From Brevibacillus panacihumi W25 (GTDB taxonomy: Bacteria; Bacillota; Bacilli; Brevibacillales; Brevibacillaceae), in contig NZ_KI629782.1 of assembly GCF_000503775.1 (NCBI RefSeq), positions 1,590,545-1,654,544 of the forward strand: DNA of 64,000 nucleotides. Reading direction: 5' to 3'. This document shows, piece after piece, positions 7,235 to 15,710 of this stretch. The stretch's first letter is position 1. Each line of letters begins with the position of its first letter. The notes beneath the pieces were generated by a model that saw only the letters and a list, made by a program, of their open reading frames with translations, ran no database searches and was not told the origin of the DNA. A program made the position numbers and the translations under genes.

Positions 7235-7675
7235 CTAATCCCAATGCTTTTTTTGTATTCCTTTTAATATCCTTTCAACAGGAGCCCATCCAATTAATTT
7301 GGGTTGGCTCCATCCCGGAGCTGGTGTGAGACTCTCAATTTCTAAGTAGTTATCTATTCTAACTTTATCCCAGGCATGTATTACATCTCCATTCCCAAGA
7401 GATAAACCTACATGTCCCCAATTTTTTATTTCGCCTTCGACCATACCAGAACATGAATAAAAAACAAAAGTTCCTTTTGGCGGAAACCCTATATGGTTGT
7501 GAGCCTCATACAGTTCTGCTGACTCTTGGGCATCGGCGCCGCCCCACATTTCAATTTCGTTGCTTCTTTCATAAGCGTCTTCAACAAATGCAAGGCATCT
7601 CAGGCGATAATCCTTAGAATTCAAGTGATTTCTTGCCCAAATTATGGCATTTTCAATTTCCTTTTCAAATTTCAA
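7235..7675 (-). CDS. NlpC/P60-like cysteine peptidase, small
   Basis: The protein (146 residues) has R-C-L-A-F-V-E-D-A-Y near the N-terminus and N-W-G-H-V-G-L-S-L-G-N-G-D-V-I-H-A-W in the middle. This Cys...His arrangement and the 'GHVGI' strand followed by 'IHA' are typical of NlpC/P60 and CHAP cell-wall peptidases. There is no signal peptide, so it may act inside the cell or be released in another way. I chose the TTG at 7675: GGGAGGG stands six bases ahead of it, whereas the ATG at 7690 is itself part of that ribosome site. It is a single gene with its own terminator. Confidence 0.6.
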   Translation of the reverse strand: MKFEKEIENAIIWARNHLNSKDYRLRCLAFVEDAYERSNEIEMWGGADAQESAELYEAHNHIGFPPKGTFVFYSCSGMVEGEIKNWGHVGLSLGNGDVIHAWDKVRIDNYLEIESLTPAPGWSQPKLIGWAPVERILKGIQKKHWD

Positions 7676-7709
7676 TAACTTCCCTCCCATGTTGTTAAGC
7701 TGTTGTTCT

Positions 7710-8564
7710 CTAGATCTCTGTCGCGTCTATCGGAAGCCCCCGTACTCTCTCCAAATAGGCTATCACATTGCTATGGTCGCGAGCAGGATATTCATATTTC
7801 AGCTTGTCCGCAAGCAGTTGCCCTGCTTCTTTGGCAAGTTGCAGCGTCGCAAAAAGGGATTCCCATACTTCCGAGTAAGCTGGACCGCTGTATGTCTGCT
7901 CGAATAAGTGCCATAGTTCTTCAGGAAGATAGTTTTTTAGCCATTTCGAGGCAAATCCCAGATTTACTTCCCAATTATTCTCCACTCCAACATACCAGGT
8001 TAACAGTTGCATCAAATCCTGTTTTACAACGATATCCAACATAAACTTTGCGTATGGCAGCTGGTCTCTCCACAAACCCTTGGCCACATTCGTCGAGCAC
8101 CATAAGAGATTATTCACGTTCTTGTAGAACTCATCAGCCGAAGGTTTAACGGTTATATAGGAGGCTTCTGAGGGAGGAGGAAACTCTTTTAGAACATTAT
8201 CTTTGTCCAGAAGCACTTTGGTCAGACTATCTTCCATGTGCTCGTTGACGGTCTTAGCTCGGCGGAATGAAAGATCGATTCTTACCCCATCCGTAAACTG
8301 CATAAGAAAAATGTATTCATCCTCGCCATCCGTCTTACTATCATTTAGCTGCATCATAATCAGTTCGCCAAACGTTCTAATCCAATCCTGATGATCCACA
8401 TAATGTCTAGGCTCGGTGACAACAAATAGTAGATCATAATCGCAAAAGATGTCCTTCGTCACATTCGGGTTAACTCGTGATCCATTCAGGATAACGGCCC
8501 TTACCTTCTCGTCAGCATGAGCGAATTGTAATAGTTGATCGATAACTTCAGACTCTGTTCTCAC
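7710..8564 (-). CDS. aadK: Aminoglycoside 6-adenylyltransferase (ANT(6)/AadK type)
   Basis: The 284-residue product matches the streptomycin 6-adenylyltransferase family. It has I-L-N-G-S-R-V-N-P-N near residue 30, then F-C-D-Y-D-L-L-F-V-V, which supplies the two metal-binding aspartates, and R-I-D-L-S-F further on. A long helical C-terminal domain with L-L-W-C-S-T-N-V-A-K-G-L-W-R follows. It transfers AMP to the 6-hydroxyl of streptomycin. The start is GTG at 8564, six bases after AAAGGAGG; a TTG two codons upstream touches the ribosome site. A plausible promoter lies at 8636-8664. Intrinsic chromosomal copies are common in bacilli. Confidence 0.9.
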   Translation of the reverse strand: MRTESEVIDQLLQFAHADEKVRAVILNGSRVNPNVTKDIFCDYDLLFVVTEPRHYVDHQDWIRTFGELIMMQLNDSKTDGEDEYIFLMQFTDGVRIDLSFRRAKTVNEHMEDSLTKVLLDKDNVLKEFPPPSEASYITVKPSADEFYKNVNNLLWCSTNVAKGLWRDQLPYAKFMLDIVVKQDLMQLLTWYVGVENNWEVNLGFASKWLKNYLPEELWHLFEQTYSGPAYSEVWESLFATLQLAKEAGQLLADKLKYEYPARDHSNVIAYLERVRGLPIDATEI

Positions 8565-8635
8565 TTGCAACCTCCTTTGTTTGATGACTCTAACTTTCTA
8601 TCAAAAGGGCACGATGTGGCATGTCAGGATTAGCG

Positions 8636-8664
8636 ATCGTACAGCCGTCCCCCACATTGTACAA
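8636..8664 (-). promoter_or_regulatory. Possible promoter of aadK
   Basis: On the minus strand TTGTAC (8659-8664) and TACGAT (8636-8641) are 17 bases apart, about 70 bases ahead of the gene. Confidence 0.45.
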
Positions 8665-8763
8665 AGAGGTCACAAATGCCCTTACTGCAATTGCAATCTA
8701 TAAGGTTCTTTCGATATGTAGGATAAATTATCCCTCCATCAGGCTCTTACATTTTTGCAAAAA

Positions 8764-8790
8764 GAAAAAACTTGCCCTGTCGGCAAGTTC
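8764..8790 (-). terminator. Terminator downstream of alaT
   Basis: On the minus strand AACTTGCC and GGCAAGTT enclose a five-base loop and lead into six Ts. It lies about 195 bases beyond the alaT stop and shields aadK from read-through. Confidence 0.75.
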
Positions 8791-8830
8791 TCTATACAAC
8801 GATATTGTGTAAGCTGAATTCATACTCGGG

Positions 8831-8884
8831 GCACCCCCAGCTTCAGGACGGCTTCTCTGCCATCCTGAAGCCTCACCGGGGTGA
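8831..8884. repeat. Nested palindrome in the alaT-aadK gap
   Basis: GCTTCAGGACGG (8840-8851) pairs with CCATCCTGAAGC (8860-8871), and outside it CACCCC (8832-8837) pairs with GGGGTG (8878-8883). There is no U-tract, so it is not a plain terminator. It could be an end hairpin of a lost IS200/IS605-type element. Apart from this, the terminator and the aadK promoter, I see nothing in 8565-8983. Confidence 0.5.
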
Positions 8885-8983
8885 CGCAGTTGTTGCTGAG
8901 CGAATTACGGAGTCGGCTCCAAGCCATTGCCGTCCCATCGCCCCTGAGCGCCGCTGATCGTCTTAACGCCCCCTTGGCAACGC

Positions 8984-10168
8984 CTAAGACAAACGGCTTA
9001 CAAAACGCTCCATCCGATCCAGCGCCTTTTTCAACTGCTCCATAGAGGTGGCATAGGAGCAGCGGATATGACCATTCCCACTTTCCCCAAACACGTCCCC
9101 TGGAACCACCGCTACTTTCTCCTCCATCAACAGCTTTTCAGCAAAATCCGCAGCGGACAATCCCGTAGAAGCAATGGACGGGAAGGCATAAAAAGCACCC
9201 TCGGGCTCATGGCAAGCAAGACCGATCTGACGGAAGCCGTCTACGACGTAATTGCGCCGCTGCCGATAGCTCTCCACCATCCGCTCCATGTCGCCCTGTC
9301 CATGGCGCAGGGCTTCCAGCGCCGCCATCTGTGCCATCGTCGGGGCGCACAGCATCGTGTACTGATGAATTTTCAGCATCCCGGCCAGCAGCTCTGGCTC
9401 TGCACAGACGTAGCCGAGGCGCCAGCCTGTCATGGCAAAAGCTTTGGAGAAGCCAGAGATGAGGATCGTCCGCTCCTTCATGCCTGGCAATGCGGCGATG
9501 CTGTCGTGCATGCGTCCGTATGTCAGCTCCCCGTAAATTTCGTCGGAGATGACCAGCAGATCATGCTTTTCCAAGATCGGCAGCAAGGCTTGCCATTCCG
9601 CAGCGCTCATCGTGCTTCCCGTCGGGTTGTTCGGATAGCAGAAGATAATGGCTTTGGTCCGAGCAGTAATATGCGATTCCAGTTCCTCCGGTGTCAGCTT
9701 GAACTGGTTCTCCATCGTCGTTTTCAAAAAGACGGGCACCCCGCCAGCCAGACGGATTACCGGCTCGTAGGAGACGTAGCAAGGCTCGACGACCAATACC
9801 TCATCGCCCGGATCGAGGATCGCTCGCAAGGCAATGTCAATCGCTTCACTGGCCCCGACTGTCACGAGGATTTCCTTTTCGGGATGATAGCTGACGGCAA
9901 AGCGCTCCTCCAGATATTTCTGAATCTCCACGCGCAGCTCCAGCATCCCGGCATTGGAGGTGTAGGCGGTATAGCCGCGCTCCAGCGACGAGATCGACGC
10001 TTCCCGCATCCGCCATGGAGTGACGAAATCCGGCTCCCCTACCCCGAGCGAGATGACACCCTCCATGGATGCCGCCAGATCAAAAAAGCGGCGGATTCCC
10101 GATGGCTTCAAGGATTCTACAGTAGCAGACAGACGACGTTTTGCAGTCAAGGTTGATTGTGTACTCAT
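8984..10168 (-). CDS. alaT: PLP-dependent aminotransferase, AlaT/PatA type
   Basis: This 394-residue fold-type I aminotransferase has the PLP lysine in S-G-F-S-K-A-F-A-M-T-G-W-R-L-G (about residue 240), the cofactor-binding N-P-T-G in C-Y-P-N-N-P-T-G-S, and I-S-D-E-I-Y. In B. subtilis the neighbouring pair alaR-alaT makes alanine from pyruvate. The same order here, with a T-box carrying a probable alanine codon, supports alanine transaminase as the role. The start ATG overlaps the alaR stop by four bases, so the two are translationally coupled. Alternative aromatic or aspartate specificity cannot be excluded from sequence alone. Confidence 0.85.
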   Translation of the reverse strand: MSTQSTLTAKRRLSATVESLKPSGIRRFFDLAASMEGVISLGVGEPDFVTPWRMREASISSLERGYTAYTSNAGMLELRVEIQKYLEERFAVSYHPEKEILVTVGASEAIDIALRAILDPGDEVLVVEPCYVSYEPVIRLAGGVPVFLKTTMENQFKLTPEELESHITARTKAIIFCYPNNPTGSTMSAAEWQALLPILEKHDLLVISDEIYGELTYGRMHDSIAALPGMKERTILISGFSKAFAMTGWRLGYVCAEPELLAGMLKIHQYTMLCAPTMAQMAALEALRHGQGDMERMVESYRQRRNYVVDGFRQIGLACHEPEGAFYAFPSIASTGLSAADFAEKLLMEEKVAVVPGDVFGESGNGHIRCSYATSMEQLKKALDRMERFVSRLS

Positions 10169-10665
10169 GGGGTTACCACCATCCTGCGATCTTCATCGCG
10201 ATCCTCCAGCTCGATGCCGTCATGCTTGTAGCGCTGCAGGATAAAGTGCGTAGCTGTCGATACGACAGAGTCGATCGTCGCCAGCTTTTGCGAGACGAAC
10301 GACGCCACCTCACGCATCGTTTTTCCTTCCAGCACCACCGAGAGATCGTAGCTGGCTCCCGACATCAGATAGACTGCCTGCACTTCGGGAAAACGGCAGA
10401 TGCGCTTGGCTACCTCATCAAAGCCCACATCGCGCTTGGGCGTTACTTTTACATCGATCATGGCCGTGACATACGGATGATCATCAACCCGCTCCCAGTT
10501 GATCAGGGCGGGATATTTCACAATGATGTTTTCCTCTTCCAGAGCGGCGATCGCCTTCTCTATCTCTTCTTTTGGCTCCGCCAGCATCTTCGCCAGCTGT
10601 TCGACATCCTGTCTGCTGTCCTCTTCCAAAAGACGCAGCAGCTCCATCTGTTTTTGACGGTTCAT
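10165..10665 (-). CDS. alaR: Lrp/AsnC-family regulator AlaR
   Basis: The protein (166 residues) has an N-terminal winged helix (about residues 1-55) and a C-terminal RAM ligand-sensing domain (V-D-D-H-P-Y-V-T-A-M-I-D-V-K-V-T... Y-D-L-S-V-V-L-E-G). It is the counterpart of B. subtilis YugG/AlaR, which activates alanine synthesis. The chosen ATG at 10665 has GGAG nearby; GTG codons at 10674 and 10671 are alternatives after AAGGAG. It is the first gene of the T-box-controlled operon. Confidence 0.85.
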   Translation of the reverse strand: MNRQKQMELLRLLEEDSRQDVEQLAKMLAEPKEEIEKAIAALEEENIIVKYPALINWERVDDHPYVTAMIDVKVTPKRDVGFDEVAKRICRFPEVQAVYLMSGASYDLSVVLEGKTMREVASFVSQKLATIDSVVSTATHFILQRYKHDGIELEDRDEDRRMVVTP

Positions 10666-10692
10666 TCTCACCACTCCATTCTCCTTGTCAAA

Positions 10693-11012
10693 TCAAAAAC
10701 GCCCCAGCAACCGGACTCGGGCATACACCTGGTTCCGATTGCTGAGGCGAACGATCGCGGTACCACTCAGCTTTTTTGTCCCTCTCACAAAAGACAAACT
10801 CATGCAGTCAACTAAGACGTGCGCCCGATAACGTGGGCCAGCCGCTGCCTTCTACGAAATGCGCAACAGGTTCAAAGGCAGTGCTCCAAGGTGGCGTTCA
10901 AAAAGAGTTTGCGACGGCCCTTTCAGCATGCAGGCCGCTCTCTTTGCGTCAAAGCTCTCTTCTACTTTCCTTTTCACAGCGTTGTTCAGTATGGCTTTGC
11001 TTGAATGACTCA
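10693..11012 (-). promoter_or_regulatory. T-box riboswitch, probable alanine specifier
   Basis: Read leftward, the leader has AGTAGAAGAGAG and AGAGAG early, a distal GCTGAAAGG loop, then GAACGCCACCTTGGAG at 10885-10900. In T-boxes the specifier codon directly precedes the ACC of that box, giving GCC (10893-10895), alanine. The antiterminator box TGGTACCGCG lies at 10756-10765 and the terminator is TCCGATTGCTGAGGCG (10734-10749) with its partner at 10700-10715, followed by Ts. Uncharged tRNA-Ala would allow read-through into alaR-alaT. Confidence 0.9.
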
Positions 11013-11013
11013 G

Positions 11014-11042
11014 ATTATAGAAAGCTTTTGCCCGCTTGTCAA
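11014..11042 (-). promoter_or_regulatory. Consensus promoter of the alaR T-box
   Basis: TTGACA (11037-11042) and TATAAT (11014-11019) on the minus strand are both perfect and 17 bases apart, immediately after the abgB stop. Confidence 0.9.
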
Positions 11043-11066
11043 CTGAAACCTGCTGGTCACACTCTT

Positions 11067-12470
11067 CTATTTTTTCACGGATGGCATGACATCATCCGGA
11101 ATCGGGCATACATACTTCTCTTTGCCCAGACGTTGTTTCAATTCGACTTTGGCTTTTTCGATCAGCTCTGGGTTTTTCAGCATATCCACGGCTGTTGCAG
11201 CCATGACTTTACCAGCATGCAGCATTCCTTTATGACCAATGGAAGTTGCACCGAGCGTGACCCACTGCCAGGAGTGCAGCGTCGAGCCATTGATGAAGCA
11301 GGCCGTCGTGCATTGGGCAGTTGGTGTGATCCAGCTTACGTCCCCTACATCAGAGGAGCCGTTGAGCGGTCTTTGCTCGCCGTTATACGAATTAAGCCAG
11401 GTAACCATATCTACATCCGGGCCGTCTGGCGTCTCTTTTTCCGAGGTGCGCAGTTCTGACTCAGTCAAAGTGGCACGTACCTCTTTGGCCAAAGCCAGCT
11501 CTGCCTCGTCGTGGACCGGAACACCCAGTTGTTGGAAATTGCGGTACATAACCTCTTCCAGCGTTTGATTTTGCACCAGGTTGGAGCATGCTTTGTCAAA
11601 GACGATCTCCACTTCGGTTTCGGTCATGAGCGCAGCACCTTGGGCGATTTTGCAGACACGTTCGTAAATTTCCTGTACGAGTTCCACTTTTGGAGCGCGC
11701 ACGAGGTACAGTACTTCTGCGAACGACTGCACAACGTTCGGCGAAAAGCCGCCTGTGTTGGTAACTGCGTAGTGTACACGAGCTTCCGGGATGATGTGCT
11801 CACGCAGGTAGTTCACGCCGACATTCATCAGCTCGACAGCATCCAGGGCACTGCGTCCGAGATGTGGGCTGGCAGCGGCGTGGGAGCTTTTCCCGTGGAA
11901 TTTGAAATACACTTGGTAGTTGGCAAGCGAATTCATCGCCATGATGCTGTTGTAGCCCATCGGGTGCCAGCACAGAGCAAAATCGACGTCATCGAACAAT
12001 CCCGCACGTGCCATGAAGGTCTTACCGGAGCCGCCTTCTTCCCCAGGGCAGCCGTAGTAGCGAACCGTACCGGGCAGATTGTTTTCTTCCATGTATTGTT
12101 TGACCGCGACGGCTGCTGCCAGGGAGGCGGTGCCGAGCAGATTGTGGCCGCAGCCATGTCCGTTTGCGCCTGGCACCTCGGCTTCCTGTTTCGCCTGACC
12201 TTTCTTTTGACTCATGCCGGAGAGGGCGTCATATTCTCCCAAGATCGCGACAACCGGACCGCCGCTTCCAAAACTTCCGATAAAAGCCGTCTTGATTCCG
12301 CCGACGCCTTTCTCTACCGTAAACCCTTCGCTCTCCAGGGTGCTCGCGAGCAGTTCGGCCGACTGGAATTCTTCGAAACGAGTCTCTGCAAACTCCCAGA
12401 TGCGGTCGCTCACTTTGATAAACGACTCTCTTTTGCTTTCGATCATTTCTGCAATCCGTTGTGTATGCAT
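11067..12470 (-). CDS. abgB: M20 amidohydrolase, AbgB type (p-aminobenzoyl-glutamate hydrolase subunit B)
   Basis: The 467-residue protein is an M20 metallopeptidase-type amidohydrolase with the dinuclear-metal residues in N-G-H-G-C-G-H-N-L-L, the catalytic C-P-G-E-E-G-G-S-G-K and the lid/dimer element F-K-F-H-G-K-S-S-H-A-A. The motifs and length agree with AbgB, which with AbgA cleaves p-aminobenzoyl-glutamate, a folate breakdown product. Order and strand (abgT, abgA, abgB) indicate one transcript. It is preceded by GAGAGGA. The next promoter, for alaR, starts inside the sequence right after its stop. Confidence 0.85.
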   Translation of the reverse strand: MHTQRIAEMIESKRESFIKVSDRIWEFAETRFEEFQSAELLASTLESEGFTVEKGVGGIKTAFIGSFGSGGPVVAILGEYDALSGMSQKKGQAKQEAEVPGANGHGCGHNLLGTASLAAAVAVKQYMEENNLPGTVRYYGCPGEEGGSGKTFMARAGLFDDVDFALCWHPMGYNSIMAMNSLANYQVYFKFHGKSSHAAASPHLGRSALDAVELMNVGVNYLREHIIPEARVHYAVTNTGGFSPNVVQSFAEVLYLVRAPKVELVQEIYERVCKIAQGAALMTETEVEIVFDKACSNLVQNQTLEEVMYRNFQQLGVPVHDEAELALAKEVRATLTESELRTSEKETPDGPDVDMVTWLNSYNGEQRPLNGSSDVGDVSWITPTAQCTTACFINGSTLHSWQWVTLGATSIGHKGMLHAGKVMAATAVDMLKNPELIEKAKVELKQRLGKEKYVCPIPDDVMPSVKK

Positions 12471-12529
12471 ATAGAAACATCCTCTCTATTTTGCAGTTTG
12501 ACACCTCTTGTGATCAATCGAAGAGTCCC

Positions 12530-13789
12530 TTAGGCAAGAATTCGTCTCGCAATTCGATTCAGCAACTCGACGCTGCGCGGAAGAATTTCCTCCTGAATAT
12601 CGAACTTCGGATGGTGGTGAGGTGCCGGAATATCGGTTCCAATCGACATGTACGTCCCTTTGCCCCCGCGATCCTGCACGCGCTTGATCATAAAGCTGGC
12701 ATCCTCGCTGCCCATTGAGTTGTGTTCGCCCTTTTTAAAAGAGTGAAAGCCTTCTACCTTTTTTGCCTCTTCCAAAGCCAGTTCGGCCATCTCATCGTCA
12801 TAATCAATCGGAATGGCTCCTCCGATGACTTCAATTTCATAGTTGAGATCGTGCATGGCAGCGCTGCTGGCGATAATGTTGCGCACCCGCTTTTCGAGCT
12901 CGGCATTGACCTCTTCTGTCTCAGAGCGGGTCTCCACAATCATTTTCGCATAGGCAGGGATGATGTTGGCTGCCGTTCCGCCTTCCAGCACGCCGACGTT
13001 GATGCGGGTATCGGCGGAGCTAAATCGGGTAATCGCATGAATGTTAAGCAAAGCGGTAGCTGCCCCCAGCAAAGCATTTTTCCCTACCTCAGGCGATGCG
13101 CCGGCATGGGAGGAGACACCGTGGAAATGAGCCAGCATTTTCGTCGTCGCGAGAAACCCGTGGGAACCGCCATGAATTTCACCCAGCGGGACATTGACTC
13201 CGAGATGATGGCAGAAAATGTAATCAACATCGTCCAAAAGTCCTTTTTGCACGATCGAATAAGCGCCACGCACACCTTCCTCTGCGGGTTGGAATATCAG
13301 TTTGACGGTGCCGGAAAAGTCTCCGTCTGCAAGCTTTTCCGCCAGCCCCAGACCGATGGTGGTATGTCCATCATGGGCACATGCGTGCATGTTGCCTTCA
13401 TAGCGGGAGCGAAAGCCATTTGCCTTGGGGAAATGATCTTCTTCTTTGCTCTCCAGCACGGGCAGGGCATCCATATCGAAGCGAAACGCCACCGTAGGTC
13501 CGTCCGCCTTTCCTTTTTTCACACCGATTACAGCTGTGTAGCCGCCGCGCATTTTTGCTGCAATGGCAGGATTGGCGCCGTCACGCAGCGCCCGTTCGTA
13601 TGCTTGGTCCAGTACTTGCTGTGATGGCAGGCCCCTGCGTGAGGGGCCGTCCATTGCATCTTGTCCGTATATCACGTCGTATCCGAGAGAAGTCAGCAAT
13701 TCCACCACTTTGGCAGCGGTGCGAAATTCAGTGAAGCCTACTTCCGGATGCATATGAAAATCTCTTCGTATAGAAACCAAATCCATCAT
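12530..13789 (-). CDS. abgA: M20 amidohydrolase, AbgA type (p-aminobenzoyl-glutamate hydrolase subunit A)
   Basis: This 419-residue M20 enzyme has H-M-H-P-E-V-G-F-T-E at the start, M-H-A-C-A-H-D-G-H-T-T for the metal site, Q-P-A-E-E-G-V-R-G as catalytic base region and F-H-G-V-S-S-H-A-G-A in the lid. The insertion between residues 40 and 80 is also seen in AbgA. AbgA and AbgB form a heteromer that splits p-aminobenzoyl-glutamate into p-aminobenzoate and glutamate. Related indole-acetyl or N-acyl amino acid hydrolases are an alternative. AGGAGGT stands eight bases ahead of the ATG. It lies 59 bases before abgB in the direction of transcription. Confidence 0.87.
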   Translation of the reverse strand: MMDLVSIRRDFHMHPEVGFTEFRTAAKVVELLTSLGYDVIYGQDAMDGPSRRGLPSQQVLDQAYERALRDGANPAIAAKMRGGYTAVIGVKKGKADGPTVAFRFDMDALPVLESKEEDHFPKANGFRSRYEGNMHACAHDGHTTIGLGLAEKLADGDFSGTVKLIFQPAEEGVRGAYSIVQKGLLDDVDYIFCHHLGVNVPLGEIHGGSHGFLATTKMLAHFHGVSSHAGASPEVGKNALLGAATALLNIHAITRFSSADTRINVGVLEGGTAANIIPAYAKMIVETRSETEEVNAELEKRVRNIIASSAAMHDLNYEIEVIGGAIPIDYDDEMAELALEEAKKVEGFHSFKKGEHNSMGSEDASFMIKRVQDRGGKGTYMSIGTDIPAPHHHPKFDIQEEILPRSVELLNRIARRILA

Positions 13790-13828
13790 CAGTTATACCT
13801 CCTAATTCTCTTTGGAGCATCTTTATGC

Positions 13829-15367
13829 TTACAGGTGAGGGTATACCCCAGGCCCAATTGGCAAACCTAGGAAATACCAGGCGATAAAGAACAGCGTCCA
13901 AATGATGAAAATCGCGATCGGGTAAGGCAGAATCAAGGAATAGTAAGTTCCCAGCTTGGCATCCTTATTGTATTCCTGCAGGAAGCCCAGGAACAACGGG
14001 ATGAACGGCGACACAATCGCGAACGGAATGACGGACGAGTCGGCAATCCGGAATGCAATTTGCGCGAATGCGGGGTGGAAGCCCAACGCCATGAACATCG
14101 GAATGAACACCGGTGCCAAAAGCGACCAGATCGCAGAACCACTGGCGATAAACATACAGAGGAACGCGGACAAAAACATCAAGCCGATGAAGACTGGAGC
14201 GCCTGTCATGTTCATTTTTTCCAGCACGTCTGTAATAGACAGGGCGAGGAAGCTGCCCATGTTGCTCCAGTTGAACATCGCGACGAATTGCGACAGCGGG
14301 AACACCATGACGATAAAACCAGCCATTCCTTTGATCGGATCAGTCAGCAAGGCAGGAATGTCATTTTGCTTTTTGATTACCCCGACTTTCAAGCCGTACG
14401 TAATCGCAACCGTGAAGAAGAACAGCAAAATAACAGGTACAATTCCCGAAATGAAAGGAGATGGAACGACAGTACCCAGTTTCGGATCGCGAAGAATACC
14501 GTTGGCAGGAACCACTAATGCTGCGATGACAGCGATGAACACCAATGCCGCCACACCTGCAGCGCGAAGACCTTTCTTTTGGATATCGCTTAGATCTTCC
14601 AGTTTGCCGACCTTATCCCCTTTGTAGACACCCAGCCTCGGTTCGATGTATTTATCGGTGATAAAGCCGATGATTGCGGACAGCAAGAATACGGAAGCCG
14701 CCATGAAGAACCAGTTGTCCAAAACGCTGACCGTTACGTTCGGATCAACGCCTTTTGAAATCTCCGAGCTGATACCGGAAAGCAAGACGTCTGTCGTCAC
14801 GATCAGGATATTCGCGGTAAAACCGGACCCAACACCCGCGATCGCAGCCAAAAGACCGGCGATCGGGTTACGCCCTACTGCCATGAAGATCATGGCTCCC
14901 AGTGGAGGCATAATCACGAAAGCTGCGTCAGAAGACACATGACTGAAAAAGGCGATAAATGCTACCAGATAACTGGCGTAGCGGGCGCTTACTTTCAGGG
15001 ACATTTTGCGGATAACCGCTTCCAAAAGCCCTACCTTTTCAGCCAACCCGACCCCAAGCATCAAGGTCAGAATCGCCCCGAGCGGCAGGAATCCGGAGAA
15101 GTTTTTGATAATGTTGGGCAGCAGCCATTGGAGGCCCTCTTGGCTAAGCAGATTTTTCACCGCTACTTGTTCATTTTTGATCGGATCCATCGCTGTTACG
15201 TGGAACCAGGACAAGAGAGCGGTGGCGACCATCAAAATGGCGATCAGGTAAAGGAAAAGCATGAATGGGTTGGGCAGCTTGTTCCCGATTCTCTCGACCC
15301 ACTTCAAAAGGCCCCTTCCTTCTGACTGCTGATCGATTTGGTCTGTTCGGATTGGATGTGCACTCAT
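13829..15367 (-). CDS. abgT: AbgT-family transporter
   Basis: The 512-residue membrane protein has about eleven to thirteen helices and matches the AbgT family, which takes up p-aminobenzoyl-glutamate or, in some members, exports sulfonamides. Typical elements are P-N-P-F-M-L-F-L-Y-L near residue 33, S-S-D-A-A-F-V-I-M-P-P-L-G-A and the C-terminal A-S-G-S-A-I-W-S-L-L-A-P-V-F-I-P. AAGGGGGG precedes the ATG. It is the first gene of the abgTAB unit, behind a long leader with several inverted repeats. Confidence 0.9.
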   Translation of the reverse strand: MSAHPIRTDQIDQQSEGRGLLKWVERIGNKLPNPFMLFLYLIAILMVATALLSWFHVTAMDPIKNEQVAVKNLLSQEGLQWLLPNIIKNFSGFLPLGAILTLMLGVGLAEKVGLLEAVIRKMSLKVSARYASYLVAFIAFFSHVSSDAAFVIMPPLGAMIFMAVGRNPIAGLLAAIAGVGSGFTANILIVTTDVLLSGISSEISKGVDPNVTVSVLDNWFFMAASVFLLSAIIGFITDKYIEPRLGVYKGDKVGKLEDLSDIQKKGLRAAGVAALVFIAVIAALVVPANGILRDPKLGTVVPSPFISGIVPVILLFFFTVAITYGLKVGVIKKQNDIPALLTDPIKGMAGFIVMVFPLSQFVAMFNWSNMGSFLALSITDVLEKMNMTGAPVFIGLMFLSAFLCMFIASGSAIWSLLAPVFIPMFMALGFHPAFAQIAFRIADSSVIPFAIVSPFIPLFLGFLQEYNKDAKLGTYYSLILPYPIAIFIIWTLFFIAWYFLGLPIGPGVYPHL

Positions 15368-15620
15368 ATGAGAACCCCCCTTAGCGTCGTTTTATACCTC
15401 TTTTCCTCATGCCGTCGTATTATTCTTTCGGGAAATAATACAGCGCTGAGTGAGTGATCAGTCTTTTTCAATCACAAATTGAAAGCCCTTTCATTTCTGT
15501 TTCAGTTTTGACTGAAAAACGCTCCCCTTTCCTCCCGTAAAGTTCGTTCGTCATTTTACGAACATAAAAAGACAATTTCGTTTAATTGGATTATATAGTA
15601 TAGTTAAAAACATTTCAATA
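15368..15620 (-). promoter_or_regulatory. abgT promoter and hairpin-rich leader
   Basis: On the minus strand TTGTAT and TACTAT 17 bases apart give a probable promoter at about 15595-15625. The following ~220-base leader holds three inverted repeats: GTTCGT..ACGAAC (15542-15563), TTTCAG-N6-CTGAAA (15500-15517) and GTATTATT-N9-AATAATAC (15417-15441). None has a U-tract. The first is a likely operator and the others could be RNA structure. I recognise no known riboswitch. Confidence 0.5.
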
Positions 15621-15680
15621 CAATTGTTAGACTTCTTGCAAAATACAAATGCTTCATTCGTCTTCGACTTTATGAAATAG

Positions 15681-15707
15681 AAAAAACACCCGAATAATTT
15701 CGGGTGC
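15681..15707 (-). terminator. Terminator of the abg-linked regulator gene
   Basis: On the minus strand GCACCCGAA and TTCGGGTG surround a short loop and lead into six Ts, a few bases after the stop at 15711. Confidence 0.9.
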
Positions 15708-15710
15708 TCC

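Noticed and set aside
9068..10156. Long plus-strand open frame of about 360 codons opposite alaT
   Set aside because: It is fully antisense to a clear aminotransferase gene, is rich in Arg/His/Gln as expected for the shadow of GC-rich codons, and has no ribosome site or known motif.
11511..12533. Plus-strand open frame opposite abgB; a similar one lies at 12722-13624 opposite abgA
   Set aside because: Both are antisense shadows of M20 enzymes with intact catalytic motifs; neither has family features.
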